Assembly (NCBI RefSeq): GCF_000445185.1
Contig: NZ_AVAF01000153.1
Location: 1 to 64,000 of the forward strand
Direction of reading: 5' to 3'
Source of the DNA: Thermoanaerobacter sp. A7A
Lineage (GTDB): Bacteria > Bacillota > Thermoanaerobacteria > Thermoanaerobacterales > Thermoanaerobacteraceae
Length of the DNA: 64,000 bases
Positions 1-10,045 of the stretch are shown one piece after another. Every line of letters begins with the position of its first letter. The first letter of the stretch is position 1. The position numbers were made by a program, and so were the translations under genes. A model generated the notes under the pieces. The model was not told the DNA's origin. It made no database searches and saw only the letters and a program-made list of their open reading frames with translations.

Positions 1-2650
1 GGAAGAAACCACAGAGCTTTACAGAGAGGAGTTAGAAAAAGCTGCAAAACGGGAAAGAGTTTTAAAGGAAGAACTTAAAAGGATAGAGTCTAATGTAGCC
101 CTTTTACATGCAAACAAGGAAGAATTGGAAGAAAAGTTAAGACAATTTCAAGAAGAATATGTAAGTTTGCAAAAGAAACAAAAGAATGAGATAGAAGAAG
201 TTGAAAAAGCTAAGGAAGATATAATTGAAATTTTAAATAGCATAGCAGACGTGAAAGGAAAATTGTCTTTGAACAATTCTCTAAAGGAAGAGGCAATAAG
301 TAGGCAGCAAAATTTAAAAAAGCATATAGAGGAAATTCAAAATCGAATAGAAATTTTGGATAAAGAAAAAAATAAAATTGTTGAAGAATTACAAATTTTA
401 CAAAAAGAACTGGATAAAAAGAATCAGCAAAGGATTACTAAACAGCAAGCTTTACAAAAAATTGATAATGAGCTGATTTTGAGAGAAGATACTTTAAAAG
501 TTATTAAAGAAGAAATTGAAAGAAAAAGGTCACGACTTTCTATTTTAGAGGAGATGGATAAAAATTACGAAGGCTATAGTGGAACTGTGCGGAACTTGTT
601 AAAACTCTCTGAAAATATTCCTTCTTTTAAGGAAAATATAATAGGAGTAGTGGGGGAACTTTTAGAGGTTGAAAATACTTATAGCACAGCAATTGAGGTA
701 GCATTAGGCTCAAGTATACAGAATATAGTTATAAAATCTTCTGAGGGAGTAGCGGAAATAATTGAAAGGTTAAAACAAAAAGATTTAGGAAGAGCTACTT
801 TTTTGCCTCTTGATTTAATCCGTGGGAGGGGTCTTTCTCAACAGGAAAGCAATATTTTGACTGAGAAAGGCGTAATTGGAGTTGCTTCTAAGCTAATAAA
901 GTATAACGATAATTTAGAAGAAATTTTTAATTTTTTGTTAGGCCGTGTTATTATAGTAGATACCATTGAAAATGCAGTGAGGTTATCTAAAAAATATAAT
1001 CAAGCTTATAAAATTGTAACATTAGAAGGAGAAGTTATAAATCCAGGGGGTGCAATAACAGGTGGCAGTTTAAAACCTAAACTTCAAAGCATCTTTAAAA
1101 GAAAAGAAGAGATAACTAAACTGAAAAAAGATATTGATAGTTTAAAAAATCAACAAGAAATATTGGGGGAAGAAATTGGGCAAAAAATAAATGATAAAAT
1201 TCATGAAGAGGAGCAAATAGAATTATTGAACAAAGAAATTTTTGATATTAGCTACAATATAACTTCTAATGAGCAAAGGAGGATTTCATTAGAAAAAGAA
1301 ATAGGAAATTTATTAAATCAACTAGAAAATTATACTTTAGAAATTGATGAATTAAAGGAAAATGTTAGAAATTATCAACAAGAAATTGACCGGTTTTTAA
1401 AAGAGTTAGAAAGCTTAGAAAAAGAAAAAGAACGATTGGATGCTTTGATCAATGGCTTTAAAGAAAAAAACAATAAAGGAGAGGAAAATTTAGCAATTTT
1501 AGATAAAGAAATCACTGCTTTGAAGATTGAAATCGCTAAAATCGAACAAAAGCTCCAGAATGAACTTCATAACTTAAAAGATAAACGGCAAGAATTTGAT
1601 AGAGAAAAAAACAATATAGTAGAGAAGGAAAAGAATATTAAAGAAATAGAAAGCTTAAAGGTCAATTTGAGTTTAGATAGGGAAAAGTTGCAAGGAGAAA
1701 TATATAAATTACAACAAGAAGTAAAAAAAATTCAAAAAGATATTTCTTCTTTAGAAGATAATATTTTCCAAGAAGAAGAGGATTTACAAAAGCGTAAAGA
1801 AAAATTTTCGATTTTACAACAAGAATTTACTAATATTAATGAAGAATTTCATAAGGTAGAAATGGAAATGCAAAGATTCCAGATAGAGATTGACAATATC
1901 AAAAATAGGCTTTGGGAAGAATATGAATTGACCTTAGACAGAGCTTTTGAAGAAGCTGAAGAAGGCGAGATTTCAAAATTAAGACAAAGAGCAGATCATT
2001 TGGCAAAGGCTATAAAAGGATTAGGTAATGTGAATATAGATGCTATTGAAGAATATAAAGAGGTAAAGGAAAGGTATGATTTTTTAAAATCTCAGATGGA
2101 AGATATTATAAAGGCAAAGGAATCTTTGATTTCTGTAATCGAAGAAGCAAATAAAATTATCAAAACAAAATTTAAAGATGGTTTTGAAATCCTACAGATT
2201 CAATTTAAGGAGACGTTTAGGCGACTTTTTGGAGGGGGTAATGCAGAGTTAATACTTACTGATGAAGACAATCTTTTAGAAACAGGTATAGAAATTAAAG
2301 CACAGCCCCCAGGAAAGAAATTGCAAACCCTTTCTCTTCTTTCAGGAGGAGAAAAGGCATTAGTTGCTATTTCCCTTTTATTTGCAATGCTAATTATAAA
2401 ACCTACTCCTTTTTGTATATTGGATGAGATAGATGCAGCATTAGATGATGCAAATGTGGAGAGATTTGCTGAGTTTCTGAAAGAATTGTCAAGAGATACT
2501 CAGTTTATAGTTGTAAGCCACAGAAAAGGGACAATGATGGTGGCAGATGCGATATACGGTGTAACAATGCAAGAAAAAGGAGTTTCCAAATTGTTATCCC
2601 TTAAACTAAATACTGACGACAAAATAGGAGGCTTGGTAAAACATGCTTAA
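1..2650 (+). CDS. smc: Chromosome segregation ATPase SMC, 3' part (5' end outside window)
   Basis: Reading frame 2 is open from the first bases, so the TTG at 125 in the ORF track is internal and the gene begins upstream of the window. About 882 residues are visible. They show coiled coil, the flexible hinge (about residues 190-355 of the fragment, with 'GGAITGGS' near its end), the return coiled coil, then the C-terminal ATPase head with the ABC signature 'LSLLSGGEKA' and Walker B 'ILDEIDAALDD'. SMC proteins are about 1190 residues, so roughly 300 N-terminal residues including Walker A are missing. SMC works with ScpA/ScpB in condensing and separating the nucleoid. The stop overlaps the ftsY start by 8 bases, the usual smc-ftsY arrangement. 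Confidence 0.97.
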   Translation, partial: EETTELYREELEKAAKRERVLKEELKRIESNVALLHANKEELEEKLRQFQEEYVSLQKKQKNEIEEVEKAKEDIIEILNSIADVKGKLSLNNSLKEEAISRQQNLKKHIEEIQNRIEILDKEKNKIVEELQILQKELDKKNQQRITKQQALQKIDNELILREDTLKVIKEEIERKRSRLSILEEMDKNYEGYSGTVRNLLKLSENIPSFKENIIGVVGELLEVENTYSTAIEVALGSSIQNIVIKSSEGVAEIIERLKQKDLGRATFLPLDLIRGRGLSQQESNILTEKGVIGVASKLIKYNDNLEEIFNFLLGRVIIVDTIENAVRLSKKYNQAYKIVTLEGEVINPGGAITGGSLKPKLQSIFKRKEEITKLKKDIDSLKNQQEILGEEIGQKINDKIHEEEQIELLNKEIFDISYNITSNEQRRISLEKEIGNLLNQLENYTLEIDELKENVRNYQQEIDRFLKELESLEKEKERLDALINGFKEKNNKGEENLAILDKEITALKIEIAKIEQKLQNELHNLKDKRQEFDREKNNIVEKEKNIKEIESLKVNLSLDREKLQGEIYKLQQEVKKIQKDISSLEDNIFQEEEDLQKRKEKFSILQQEFTNINEEFHKVEMEMQRFQIEIDNIKNRLWEEYELTLDRAFEEAEEGEISKLRQRADHLAKAIKGLGNVNIDAIEEYKEVKERYDFLKSQMEDIIKAKESLISVIEEANKIIKTKFKDGFEILQIQFKETFRRLFGGGNAELILTDEDNLLETGIEIKAQPPGKKLQTLSLLSGGEKALVAISLLFAMLIIKPTPFCILDEIDAALDDANVERFAEFLKELSRDTQFIVVSHRKGTMMVADAIYGVTMQEKGVSKLLSLKLNTDDKIGGLVKHA

Positions 2651-3599
2651 TTTTTTTGACAAATCTAAAAAAGAATCCGAAACTGCTGAAAAAAAAGGTT
2701 TTTTTCAAAAGATTAAAGAAGGACTTTTAAAAACAAGAGAAAATTTGACTTCTAAAATAGATAGTATTGTTACAATAGGTAGAAAAATTGACGAAGAACT
2801 TTTGGAAGAATTAGAAGAGATTTTAATTTTAGCTGATATAGGTATTAGTACTACTTCTAAGATTATAGAAGGAATACGTCAAAAGGCAAAAGAAAGAAAG
2901 ATTTATGATGCATCTCAAATAAAAGAACTTTTAGCTGAAGAAGTTTATGAAATTTTGCAAAAGGATGTAGAACCTTTTACCTTGACTTCTCCTATGGTGA
3001 TATTGAACGTTGGGGTAAATGGAGTAGGAAAGACTACTACAATTGGAAAATTAGCTTATTTGTACAAAAAAGAAGGCAAAAAAGTTATGCTAGCAGCAGG
3101 TGATACTTTTAGAGCTGCAGCTATTGACCAGTTAGAAATATGGGCAGAGAGAGTTAACTGTCCAATTATCAAACACCAAGAAGGCTCAGATCCAGCTTCT
3201 GTTATTTTTGATGGCATTCAAGCCTCAAAAGCAAGGGGAATAGATATACTTATTTGTGATACTGCAGGTAGACTGCATAATAAAAAGAATCTGATGGAGG
3301 AATTGAGGAAAATACGCAAAGTTATAGATAGGGAATATCCTGAAGCGAGAGTAGAAACCTTTTTAGTTTTAGATGCTACAACTGGTCAAAATGCTCTTCA
3401 ACAGGCGAAAATATTTAAAGAAGTTTCTGATATAACCGGTATTGTACTTACCAAATTAGATGGAACGGCAAAAGGTGGAATTGTTGTAGCTATAAAATCA
3501 GAATTAAATGTACCTATAAGATATATAGGAATTGGGGAAGGAATAGAGGATTTGCAAGCTTTTGATGCAAAATCTTTCGTTTCTGCTATTTTTCAGTAA
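2643..3599 (+). CDS. ftsY: Signal recognition particle receptor FtsY
   Basis: This is the membrane-associated SRP GTPase that docks ribosome-SRP complexes at the Sec translocon. Its 318 residues hold a short charged N-terminal region, the N domain, then the G domain with the P-loop 'GVNGVGKTTT' near residue 124, 'DTAGR' near 205 and 'TKLDG' near 272. The long acidic A domain of enteric FtsY is reduced, as in most Gram-positives. The ATG start lies inside the smc stop region, implying translational coupling. Ffh, its partner GTPase, is two genes downstream. Confidence 0.97.
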   Translation: MLNFFDKSKKESETAEKKGFFQKIKEGLLKTRENLTSKIDSIVTIGRKIDEELLEELEEILILADIGISTTSKIIEGIRQKAKERKIYDASQIKELLAEEVYEILQKDVEPFTLTSPMVILNVGVNGVGKTTTIGKLAYLYKKEGKKVMLAAGDTFRAAAIDQLEIWAERVNCPIIKHQEGSDPASVIFDGIQASKARGIDILICDTAGRLHNKKNLMEELRKIRKVIDREYPEARVETFLVLDATTGQNALQQAKIFKEVSDITGIVLTKLDGTAKGGIVVAIKSELNVPIRYIGIGEGIEDLQAFDAKSFVSAIFQ

Positions 3600-3630
3600 A
3601 TTAAATCGCAAAAAAATGAAAAAACACAGC

Positions 3631-3659
3631 TTGACAAAAAGCAGCCCTTCATATAAAAT
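3631..3659 (+). promoter_or_regulatory. Sigma-A-type promoter for ylxM-ffh
   Basis: A perfect -35 TTGACA (3631-3636) is followed after 17 bases by TAAAAT (3654-3659). Predicted transcription starts near 3666, exactly where a short hairpin begins (GTAAAGGT, loop TAGG, ACCTTAAC, 3666-3685, one mismatch). The ylxM ribosome-binding site GGGTGGG follows directly. This is the only sizeable gap between ftsY and ylxM. Confidence 0.7.
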
Positions 3660-3698
3660 CTTAATGTAAAGGTTAGGACCTTAACGGGTGGGATTTTT

Positions 3699-4052
3699 GT
3701 GGATGATGATTTTTTATTTATGACTCTTTTGTATGATTTTTATGGTGCTTTGCTTACAGATAAGCAAAGAGAAATTTTTGAGATGTATTATTTAAATGAT
3801 TATTCTCTTGGAGAAATTTCCGAACTTTTGGATATCTCACGGCAGGGAGTTTATGACACTTTAAAAAGAGCAGAAAGCTCGTTAGAGTTTTTTGAGGAAA
3901 AGTTAGGGTTGGTAAAAAGACATCAAGAAATAATGAATAAACTGGATAAGATAAAAAAGGGCATTGAAATAATACGGGAAAGAGAAAGAGACCCAGAAAT
4001 TTTAAAAATTATTGAGGAGATAGCTCGTGAAATAGAAGAGCTAAATCTGTAG
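3699..4052 (+). CDS. ylxM: YlxM/p13-family putative DNA-binding protein of the SRP operon
   Basis: A 117-residue protein starting at GTG behind GGGTGGG. Residues 15-75 form a sigma-70 region-4-like helix-turn-helix ('LTDKQREIFEMYY', then 'LGEISELLDISRQGVYDTLKR'). The rest is a charged helical tail. The YlxM family sits directly before ffh across Bacillota and is thought to modulate SRP, but its exact role is not settled. The stop lies 13 bases before ffh, so the two are co-transcribed. Confidence 0.9.
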   Translation: MDDDFLFMTLLYDFYGALLTDKQREIFEMYYLNDYSLGEISELLDISRQGVYDTLKRAESSLEFFEEKLGLVKRHQEIMNKLDKIKKGIEIIRERERDPEILKIIEEIAREIEELNL

Positions 4053-4065
4053 GAGGTAAATTTTA

Positions 4066-5406
4066 ATGGCTTTTGAAAGCCTATCTGAAAGGCTGCAGGA
4101 AATCTTTAAAAAGTTAAGAGGAAAAGGAAAACTCACAGAAAAAGATATAAAAGAAGCTATGAGGGAAGTAAAAGTTGCCCTCTTAGAAGCGGATGTCAAC
4201 TTTAAGGTAGTAAAAGACTTTATAAACTCTGTTACAGAAAAAGCTTTAGGACAAGAAGTGATGGAAAGCCTGACCCCGGGGCAACAGGTGATAAAGATAG
4301 TCAATGATGAGCTTATAGCCCTTATGGGGTCTACTCAAAGCCGGTTAAATATAGGGAATAAAGTTCCTGCAGTTATAATGATGGTTGGACTTCAAGGTTC
4401 TGGAAAGACCACTGCTTGTGGGAAATTGGCAAACTTGTTAAAGAAGCAGGGAAAAAATCCCCTACTAGTAGCCTGTGACGTCGTCAGACCGGCTGCGATA
4501 AAGCAGTTACAGGTTGTAGGAGCTAATGTAAATGTACCAGTTTTTACAATGGGGGACAAAGTAAACCCTGTTGATATTGCAAAAGCTTCTATTGATTATG
4601 CAAAGTCTCATAACTCTGACGTAATTATCATAGATACTGCGGGTAGGCTTCACGTAGATGAAGAATTAATGGAGGAACTTGTAAATATAAAAAAAGCAGT
4701 ACAACCAGATGAGATTTTGTTAGTAGTAGATGCGATGACAGGTCAAGACGCAGTAAACGTAGCGTCTTCCTTTAATGCAAGGTTAGATATAACAGGAGTT
4801 ATATTGACAAAATTGGATGGAGATACGAGGGGTGGAGCAGCTCTTTCTATTAAGGCTGTTACACAAAAACCTATAAAATACATTGGAACAGGTGAAAAAC
4901 TAACAGACTTAGAGCCCTTTTATCCTGATAGAATGGCCTCTCGTATTTTGGGAATGGGAGATGTTTTGACTTTAATTGAAAAGGCCCAAGCAGCAATTGA
5001 TGAGAAAAAGGCACAAGAGCTAGGGCAAAAGCTTTTAACAAAACAGTTTACACTGGAAGATTTCTTAGAACAATTGCAGAGTCTTAAAAATATGGGGCCT
5101 TTAGACCAACTTCTCAGTATGATCCCTGGAATGAACAAAAACATGCTTAAAAATGTGGACTTTTCAGAAAAAGACTTAAAGAGGATAGAAGCCATTATTC
5201 AATCTATGACTAAAGAAGAAAGGCAAAACCCTTCTATTATAAATGGCAGTAGAAAGAAAAGAATTGCCAAAGGCAGCGGTACCACCATCCAACAGGTAAA
5301 TAGCCTCTTAAAACAGTTTGAAGAAACTAAAAAGATGATGAAGAAATTTGCTGATATTGACAAAGACCTAAAGAAAGGTAAAATGAGGCTGCCTTTCTTT
5401 AGATGA
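4066..5406 (+). CDS. ffh: Signal recognition particle protein Ffh
   Basis: The SRP54 homologue that binds SRP RNA and signal sequences on nascent chains. Its 446 residues show the N domain, the G domain with '[10 protein letters not shown]' near residue 108, 'DTAGRLH' and '[10 protein letters not shown]', and from about residue 300 the methionine-rich M domain ('[16 protein letters not shown]'). Length is normal. The ribosome-binding site is AGGAGG at 4051-4056, overlapping the ylxM stop. Confidence 0.98.
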   Translation: MAFESLSERLQEIFKKLRGKGKLTEKDIKEAMREVKVALLEADVNFKVVKDFINSVTEKALGQEVMESLTPGQQVIKIVNDELIALMGSTQSRLNIGNKVPAVIMMVGLQGSGKTTACGKLANLLKKQGKNPLLVACDVVRPAAIKQLQVVGANVNVPVFTMGDKVNPVDIAKASIDYAKSHNSDVIIIDTAGRLHVDEELMEELVNIKKAVQPDEILLVVDAMTGQDAVNVASSFNARLDITGVILTKLDGDTRGGAALSIKAVTQKPIKYIGTGEKLTDLEPFYPDRMASRILGMGDVLTLIEKAQAAIDEKKAQELGQKLLTKQFTLEDFLEQLQSLKNMGPLDQLLSMIPGMNKNMLKNVDFSEKDLKRIEAIIQSMTKEERQNPSIINGSRKKRIAKGSGTTIQQVNSLLKQFEETKKMMKKFADIDKDLKKGKMRLPFFR

Positions 5407-5443
5407 TATCGGAAGGTGGGCAACTTTTGAAGGAGGTGAGAAA

Positions 5444-5704
5444 GTGGCAGTCAGAATAAGATTAAAAAGGTTTGGGGCTAAGAAAAGACCTTTTTACAGG
5501 ATAGTAGTAGCAGATTCAAGATCACCAAGAGATGGAAGGTTTATTGATGAGATAGGATATTACAATCCTATAGCCCAGCCTGCTGAAATAAAAATAGATG
5601 TTGAAAAGGCTAAAAAGTGGCTTAGTGTTGGTGCCCAACCTTCAGATACTGTAAAGTCACTGTTTAAAAAAGAAGGTATAATTGGCAATAGTGCATCTCA
5701 ATAA
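5444..5704 (+). CDS. rpsP: 30S ribosomal protein S16
   Basis: An 86-residue protein beginning '[20 protein letters not shown]', the conserved S16 N terminus. It starts at GTG with an excellent Shine-Dalgarno AGGAGGTGAG four bases upstream. S16 binds 16S rRNA early in 30S assembly. It heads the conserved rpsP-khpA-rimM-trmD-rplS series. Confidence 0.98.
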   Translation: MAVRIRLKRFGAKKRPFYRIVVADSRSPRDGRFIDEIGYYNPIAQPAEIKIDVEKAKKWLSVGAQPSDTVKSLFKKEGIIGNSASQ

Positions 5705-5729
5705 TCCTCTCTTGTGAGGAGGTGTAATA

Positions 5730-5957
5730 ATGGGAGAATTGGTTAAAACTATAGCCAAGGCGTTAGTTGACAATCCTGATGCTGTAGAAGTCAATGAAAT
5801 TGAAGGACAGCAATCTGTTATCATAGAGCTTAAAGTTGCTCCCGAAGATATGGGAAAAGTAATTGGGAAACAGGGAAGGATTGCTCAAGCAATTCGCACG
5901 TTGGTTAAAGCTGCTGCCTTAAAAGAAAAGAAACGTGTGATTGTTGAGATAATTTAG
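5730..5957 (+). CDS. khpA: KH-domain RNA-binding protein KhpA (YlqC)
   Basis: A 75-residue single KH domain with the RNA-binding loop 'VIGKQGRIAQAIRTLV' (GxxG type) at residues 40-55. KhpA partners with the Jag/KhpB protein in several Gram-positives and affects small-RNA binding and cell elongation. The Shine-Dalgarno is GAGGAGGTG. The gene lies 25 bases after rpsP and 8 before rimM, the conserved position. Confidence 0.95.
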   Translation: MGELVKTIAKALVDNPDAVEVNEIEGQQSVIIELKVAPEDMGKVIGKQGRIAQAIRTLVKAAALKEKKRVIVEII

Positions 5958-5965
5958 GTGGTGGT

Positions 5966-6469
5966 ATGGCTGATTATTATAATGTAGGAAAAGTTACTTC
6001 TGCCCATGGCATTAAGGGCGAAGTTAAAGTATATCCTCTTACCAATGTTCCCGAAAGGTTTTATGACCTTGAGTATGTATGGATTTTTGATGACCAACAA
6101 AGGCCCCACAAATATGACATTGAATATGTCAAGATTATATCTAAAGGAGTTTGTGTAAAATTAAAAGGAATTGATACTAGAGGCGATGCAGAAAAATTAA
6201 AAGGGGCCTTTTTAAAAGTTGACTCTCAAAATGCTTTGGAGTTAGAAGAAAATGAATATTTCATCAAAGATTTAGTCGGGATGAAGGTGTATACAGAAGA
6301 AGGAAGTTTTCTGGGTACATTGGTAGAGGTACTTAAGACAGGTGCAAATGATGTGTATGTAATAAAAACTGAGGAGAGGGAAATACTAATTCCTGCTATA
6401 AAAGAAGTGGTTAAAAAAGTTGATGTTGACAATAAAGTAATGGTGGTCCACCTTCTGGAGGGGCTATGA
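5966..6469 (+). CDS. rimM: Ribosome maturation factor RimM
   Basis: A 167-residue 16S rRNA processing factor acting on the 30S head near S19. The N-terminal half begins '[19 protein letters not shown]', the family hallmark, and the C-terminal PRC-barrel half carries '[15 protein letters not shown]' and '[14 protein letters not shown]'. The stop overlaps the trmD start by 4 bases (ATGA), so they are translationally coupled. Confidence 0.97.
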   Translation: MADYYNVGKVTSAHGIKGEVKVYPLTNVPERFYDLEYVWIFDDQQRPHKYDIEYVKIISKGVCVKLKGIDTRGDAEKLKGAFLKVDSQNALELEENEYFIKDLVGMKVYTEEGSFLGTLVEVLKTGANDVYVIKTEEREILIPAIKEVVKKVDVDNKVMVVHLLEGL

Positions 6470-7194
6470 TGATTTTTGACGTTTTAACCCTATTTCCTGA
6501 AATGTTTGATAGTGTTTTATCCTATAGTATATTGAAAAGGGCTATTGAAAAAGGAAAAATAAAAGTTAATTTGATAAATATAAGAGATTTTTCAAAGGAT
6601 AAACACAAAAGAGTAGATGATTATCCTTATGGAGGCGGGCCAGGAATGGTGATGATGCCTCAGCCTCTCTTTGATGCAATTGAATTTGTAAAAAGTCAAG
6701 GAAATATCCCTGTATATTACCTTGGTCCTAAAGGTAAAATTTTTAATCAGGAAATGGCGGTTAAGATGTCTAAATTAGAAAGAATAGCCCTTTTGTGTGG
6801 ACACTATGAAGGAATAGATGAAAGAGTCTATTCTGTTATTGATGAAGAAATTTCTTTAGGAGATTTTATATTGACAGGCGGAGAGATAGCCGCCATGGCT
6901 ATCATTGACGCTGTAACAAGACTTATTGAAGGAGTACTTTCACACCCTCAAAGCGCTATAGAAGAATCCTTTGCTAATAATTTATTGGAATATCCACAGT
7001 ATACAAGGCCAGAAGTTTTTAGAGGTATGAAGGTGCCAGAAATTTTACTAAGTGGTAATCATGCCGAAATAGCTAAATGGCGAAGGCAAAAGTCTTTAGA
7101 GATAACTCTTTTAAAACGGCCTGATTTGCTTAAAAAGGCTGTTTTGACTGAAGAAGATAAAAAGTTTTTAAGAGAAAAAGGATTTGACATTTAG
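6466..7194 (+). CDS. trmD: tRNA (guanine-N1)-methyltransferase TrmD
   Basis: This enzyme methylates G37 of tRNAs with SAM, preventing +1 frameshifting. The 242-residue protein has '[18 protein letters not shown]' at the N terminus, '[17 protein letters not shown]', and the SPOUT knot segments '[13 protein letters not shown]' and '[15 protein letters not shown]'. The start ATGATG overlaps the rimM stop. Length is standard. Confidence 0.98.
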
Positions 7195-7216
7195 AAGGTG
7201 GAAGGAGGGAAAAATA

Positions 7217-7561
7217 ATGGACTTAATAAAAGCAGTTGAAAGTCAGCAGATGAGAAAAGACTTAACTCCTTTTAATGTAGGAGATACTATAAGGGTACAT
7301 TATAAGGTTATTGAAGGAGATAGGGAAAGAATTCAGCCTTTTGAAGGGATAGTAATTAAAAAGAGTGGATCAGGTTTAAGAGAGACTTTCACTGTAAGAC
7401 GTGTATCTTATGGCGTTGGAGTTGAAAGGACTTTTCCACTTCACTCTCCAAGAATTGAAAAGATAGAGGTTATAAGGAGAGGTAAAGTCAGAAGAGCAAA
7501 ATTGTATTATTTGAGAAAGAGAGTAGGAAAAGCTGCTACAAAGATAAAGGAATTAATGTAA
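7217..7561 (+). CDS. rplS: 50S ribosomal protein L19
   Basis: L19 sits at the 30S-50S interface. The ORF track starts at an upstream TTG (7184) inside trmD, but the family start is the ATG at 7217 ('[19 protein letters not shown]') preceded by GAAGGAGGG. This gives 114 residues, the normal size. It is the last gene of the rpsP series and is followed at once by a terminator. Confidence 0.97.
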
Positions 7562-7584
7562 AAAGGGGTTAAAACCCCTTTTTT
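7561..7584 (+). terminator. Rho-independent terminator after rplS
   Basis: AAAAGGGGTT and AACCCCTTTT form a perfect 10-base inverted repeat around AA, running into a T6 tract. It begins at the rplS stop codon, marking the end of the rpsP-rplS operon, although rbgA follows closely and may be reached by read-through. Confidence 0.85.
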
Positions 7585-7605
7585 AAATATGTGGAGGAAT
7601 TAGAC

Positions 7606-8439
7606 ATGATACAGTGGTATCCTGGACATATGGCAAAATCTAAAAAGGAGATAGTTTCTAACCTTAAGTTAGTAGATGTAGTATACGAAATAGTAGATGC
7701 GAGAATACCTAAAAGCAGTAGAAACCCAGATATTGATGATATTGTAAAAAATAAAAAAAGGATCATTCTTCTCAATAAAGCTGATTTGGCTGATGATGTA
7801 ATTACGGATTTATGGATAGAATATTTTAAAGAAAAGGGAATAGAAGCGGTAAAAGTTAATTCAATTACAGGATTTGGCCTTAAAGAGATAAATGAAGCAA
7901 CTCAGAGAGTTTGTCAAGATATTTTGGATAAAAAAAAGCAAAAAGGAATGATTCCAAGGCTGAGAGGAATGATTGTAGGTGTTCCAAATGTCGGTAAATC
8001 TACTTTTATTAATAAATTAATTGGCAGTAAAAGGGCAAAGACTGGCGATAAGCCGGGGGTTACAAGGGCTTTGCATTGGATAAAAACTCCTTATTTCGAC
8101 CTTTTGGACACTCCTGGCATACTCTGGCCAAAATTTGACGATAAAAAAGTAGGAATTATGTTAGCAATTACTGGAGCTATAAAAGATGAAATATTAGACA
8201 TAGAAGAAATAGCATTAAACTTAGTAGCAATCTTAAAAAAGTATTATCCTAATTATTTGATGTCCCGCTATAAAATTGATAAAATAGTAGATGAAGATTT
8301 TGAACTTTTAAAAGAAATAGGTAGAAAAAGAGGTTGTTTAATTGCAGGTGGAGAAGTAGATACATTAAAAACTTCTCATATTTTGCTGGAGGATTTTCGC
8401 AAGGGAAAACTGGGGAAGATTTCTCTGGAAAGACCATAA
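7606..8439 (+). CDS. rbgA: Ribosome biogenesis GTPase RbgA (YlqF)
   Basis: A circularly permuted GTPase needed for late 50S assembly. G4 ('LLNKADL') precedes G1 ('GVPNVGKSTFINKL') and G3 ('DTPG'), the diagnostic order. I moved the start from the track's GTG (7591) to ATG 7606 because GTGGAGGAAT at 7591 is the Shine-Dalgarno and the protein then begins 'MIQWYPGHMAKSKKEI', like known family members. Length is 277 residues. Confidence 0.96.
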   Translation: MIQWYPGHMAKSKKEIVSNLKLVDVVYEIVDARIPKSSRNPDIDDIVKNKKRIILLNKADLADDVITDLWIEYFKEKGIEAVKVNSITGFGLKEINEATQRVCQDILDKKKQKGMIPRLRGMIVGVPNVGKSTFINKLIGSKRAKTGDKPGVTRALHWIKTPYFDLLDTPGILWPKFDDKKVGIMLAITGAIKDEILDIEEIALNLVAILKKYYPNYLMSRYKIDKIVDEDFELLKEIGRKRGCLIAGGEVDTLKTSHILLEDFRKGKLGKISLERP

Positions 8440-8450
8440 GGGGGATTTTT

Positions 8451-9983
8451 ATGCTTTCTAAAGTAAAAAGTATGGCAGTCTTAGGGATAAATGCCTATGT
8501 GGTAGAGGTGGAGGTAGATTTATCTACAGGAATTCCTTCTTTTGATATTGTGGGCTTGGGCGATACAGAAGTTAAGGAAGCAAGAGACAGAGTAAGGTCT
8601 GCTATCAAAAACAGTGGCTTTGAATTTCCCCTCAAAAAAATTACTGTAAATTTAGCACCAGCGGATACTAAAAAAGAAGGTACTGCTTTTGATTTGCCTT
8701 TGGCAATAGGAATTTTAAAATGCACAGAGGAGATAAAAGAGGAAAAGGAAGATATAGCCTTTGTAGGTGAACTTTCTTTGGACGGAAGTCTAAGAGGCGT
8801 AAATGGTATACTGCCAATGGTAATAGGGGCAAAGGAAAAAGGTATTTCCTCTATTGTTGTTCCTTATGAAAATGCACATGAAGCGGCAGTTGTAGAGGGG
8901 ATAAAAGTATATCCTATGAAAAATTTAAAAGAAGTGGTTGAATTTTTAAATGGAGATAGGGAAATAGAATCTTTTACTTTAGATATTAATAGTTTTTTTG
9001 ATAATGTAGAATACGACGTAGATTTTGCTGAAGTAAAAGGGCAGGAAAATGCAAAAAGGGTACTTGAGATTGCCGCTGCCGGAGGCCACAATGTGCTAAT
9101 GATTGGCCCTCCTGGAGCGGGTAAAACTATGTTGGCAAGGCGTTTTCCTACTATTCTTCCTCAGTTAAGTTTTGAAGAGGCTTTAGAAGTTACCAAGATA
9201 TACAGTATAGCAGGATTGCTTCCAAAAGGTACGCCTCTTATCACTACTCGACCTTTTAGAGCCCCTCATCATACTATCTCTACAGTTGCTTTAGTTGGGG
9301 GAGGAAAATATCCTAAGCCTGGGGAAGTATCCCTTGCCCACTATGGAGTGTTATTTTTAGATGAGATTCCTGAATTTAAAAAAGATGCAATAGAAGTTTT
9401 AAGGCAGCCATTAGAAGATGAAGTGGTTACAATTACTCGTGTAAATGGTAGTTTTAGTTATCCGTGCAAATTTATTTTGATTTTAGCTATGAATCCTTGT
9501 CCTTGTGGCTATTATGGCGATGATACTCGCGAATGCCATTGTAGTGTAAATGAAATAAGAAGATACCAAAATAAGATTTCAGGACCTTTGTTAGATAGAA
9601 TTGATTTACATGTGGAGGTAAAACCTCTTAAAAAAGATAAATATTTCGAAGAAGAAACGCCATCGGAAAGTTCCAAAGAAATTCGCGAACGAGTCATAAA
9701 AGCACGAGAAATGCAACTTAAAAGGTATAAAGGTACTGGTATATACTTTAATTCTCAATTAAAAGGAAATATGCTGAAAAAATATTGCAAACTTGATGAA
9801 GATACTAAAAAATTTTTAAATGAGGCTTTCGAAAAGTTTTATTTAAGTGCAAGAGGATATAATAAAATTTTAAAAATAGCTCGTACAATTGCTGATTTAG
9901 AAGGTGCAGAAAATATTAAGTTTGAGCATGTAGCAGAAGCATTACAGTATAGAATTGTTGATAGCAAATATTGGTATAAATAA
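8451..9983 (+). CDS. comM: YifB/ComM-family Mg-chelatase-like AAA ATPase
   Basis: A 510-residue protein starting at ATG 8451 behind AAGGGGG; the longer track start (8334) lies inside rbgA. Residues 1-170 form the Lon-S16-like domain ('FDIVGLGDTEVKEARDRVRS'). The AAA domain has Walker A 'GPPGAGKT' near residue 218 and 'LFLDEIPEF', and a C-terminal Mg-chelatase region holds the cysteine motif 'NPCPCGYYGD'. In Gram-negatives ComM is a helicase promoting branch migration during transformation. Its role in Bacillota is less clear, but dprA lies nearby, which suits DNA uptake or recombination. Confidence 0.93.
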   Translation: MLSKVKSMAVLGINAYVVEVEVDLSTGIPSFDIVGLGDTEVKEARDRVRSAIKNSGFEFPLKKITVNLAPADTKKEGTAFDLPLAIGILKCTEEIKEEKEDIAFVGELSLDGSLRGVNGILPMVIGAKEKGISSIVVPYENAHEAAVVEGIKVYPMKNLKEVVEFLNGDREIESFTLDINSFFDNVEYDVDFAEVKGQENAKRVLEIAAAGGHNVLMIGPPGAGKTMLARRFPTILPQLSFEEALEVTKIYSIAGLLPKGTPLITTRPFRAPHHTISTVALVGGGKYPKPGEVSLAHYGVLFLDEIPEFKKDAIEVLRQPLEDEVVTITRVNGSFSYPCKFILILAMNPCPCGYYGDDTRECHCSVNEIRRYQNKISGPLLDRIDLHVEVKPLKKDKYFEEETPSESSKEIRERVIKAREMQLKRYKGTGIYFNSQLKGNMLKKYCKLDEDTKKFLNEAFEKFYLSARGYNKILKIARTIADLEGAENIKFEHVAEALQYRIVDSKYWYK

Positions 9984-10045
9984 AAATTACAATAAAAATT
10001 TTATGTAAAGTAATTAAGTCTCAATTGTGATAAGAAGGTGTTAGC

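Noticed and set aside
4041-4304. Minus-strand ORFs opposite ffh and most other genes
   Set aside because: These are antisense shadows of strong coding genes; their Ser/Phe/Leu-rich products are typical of reversed Lys/Glu-rich frames.
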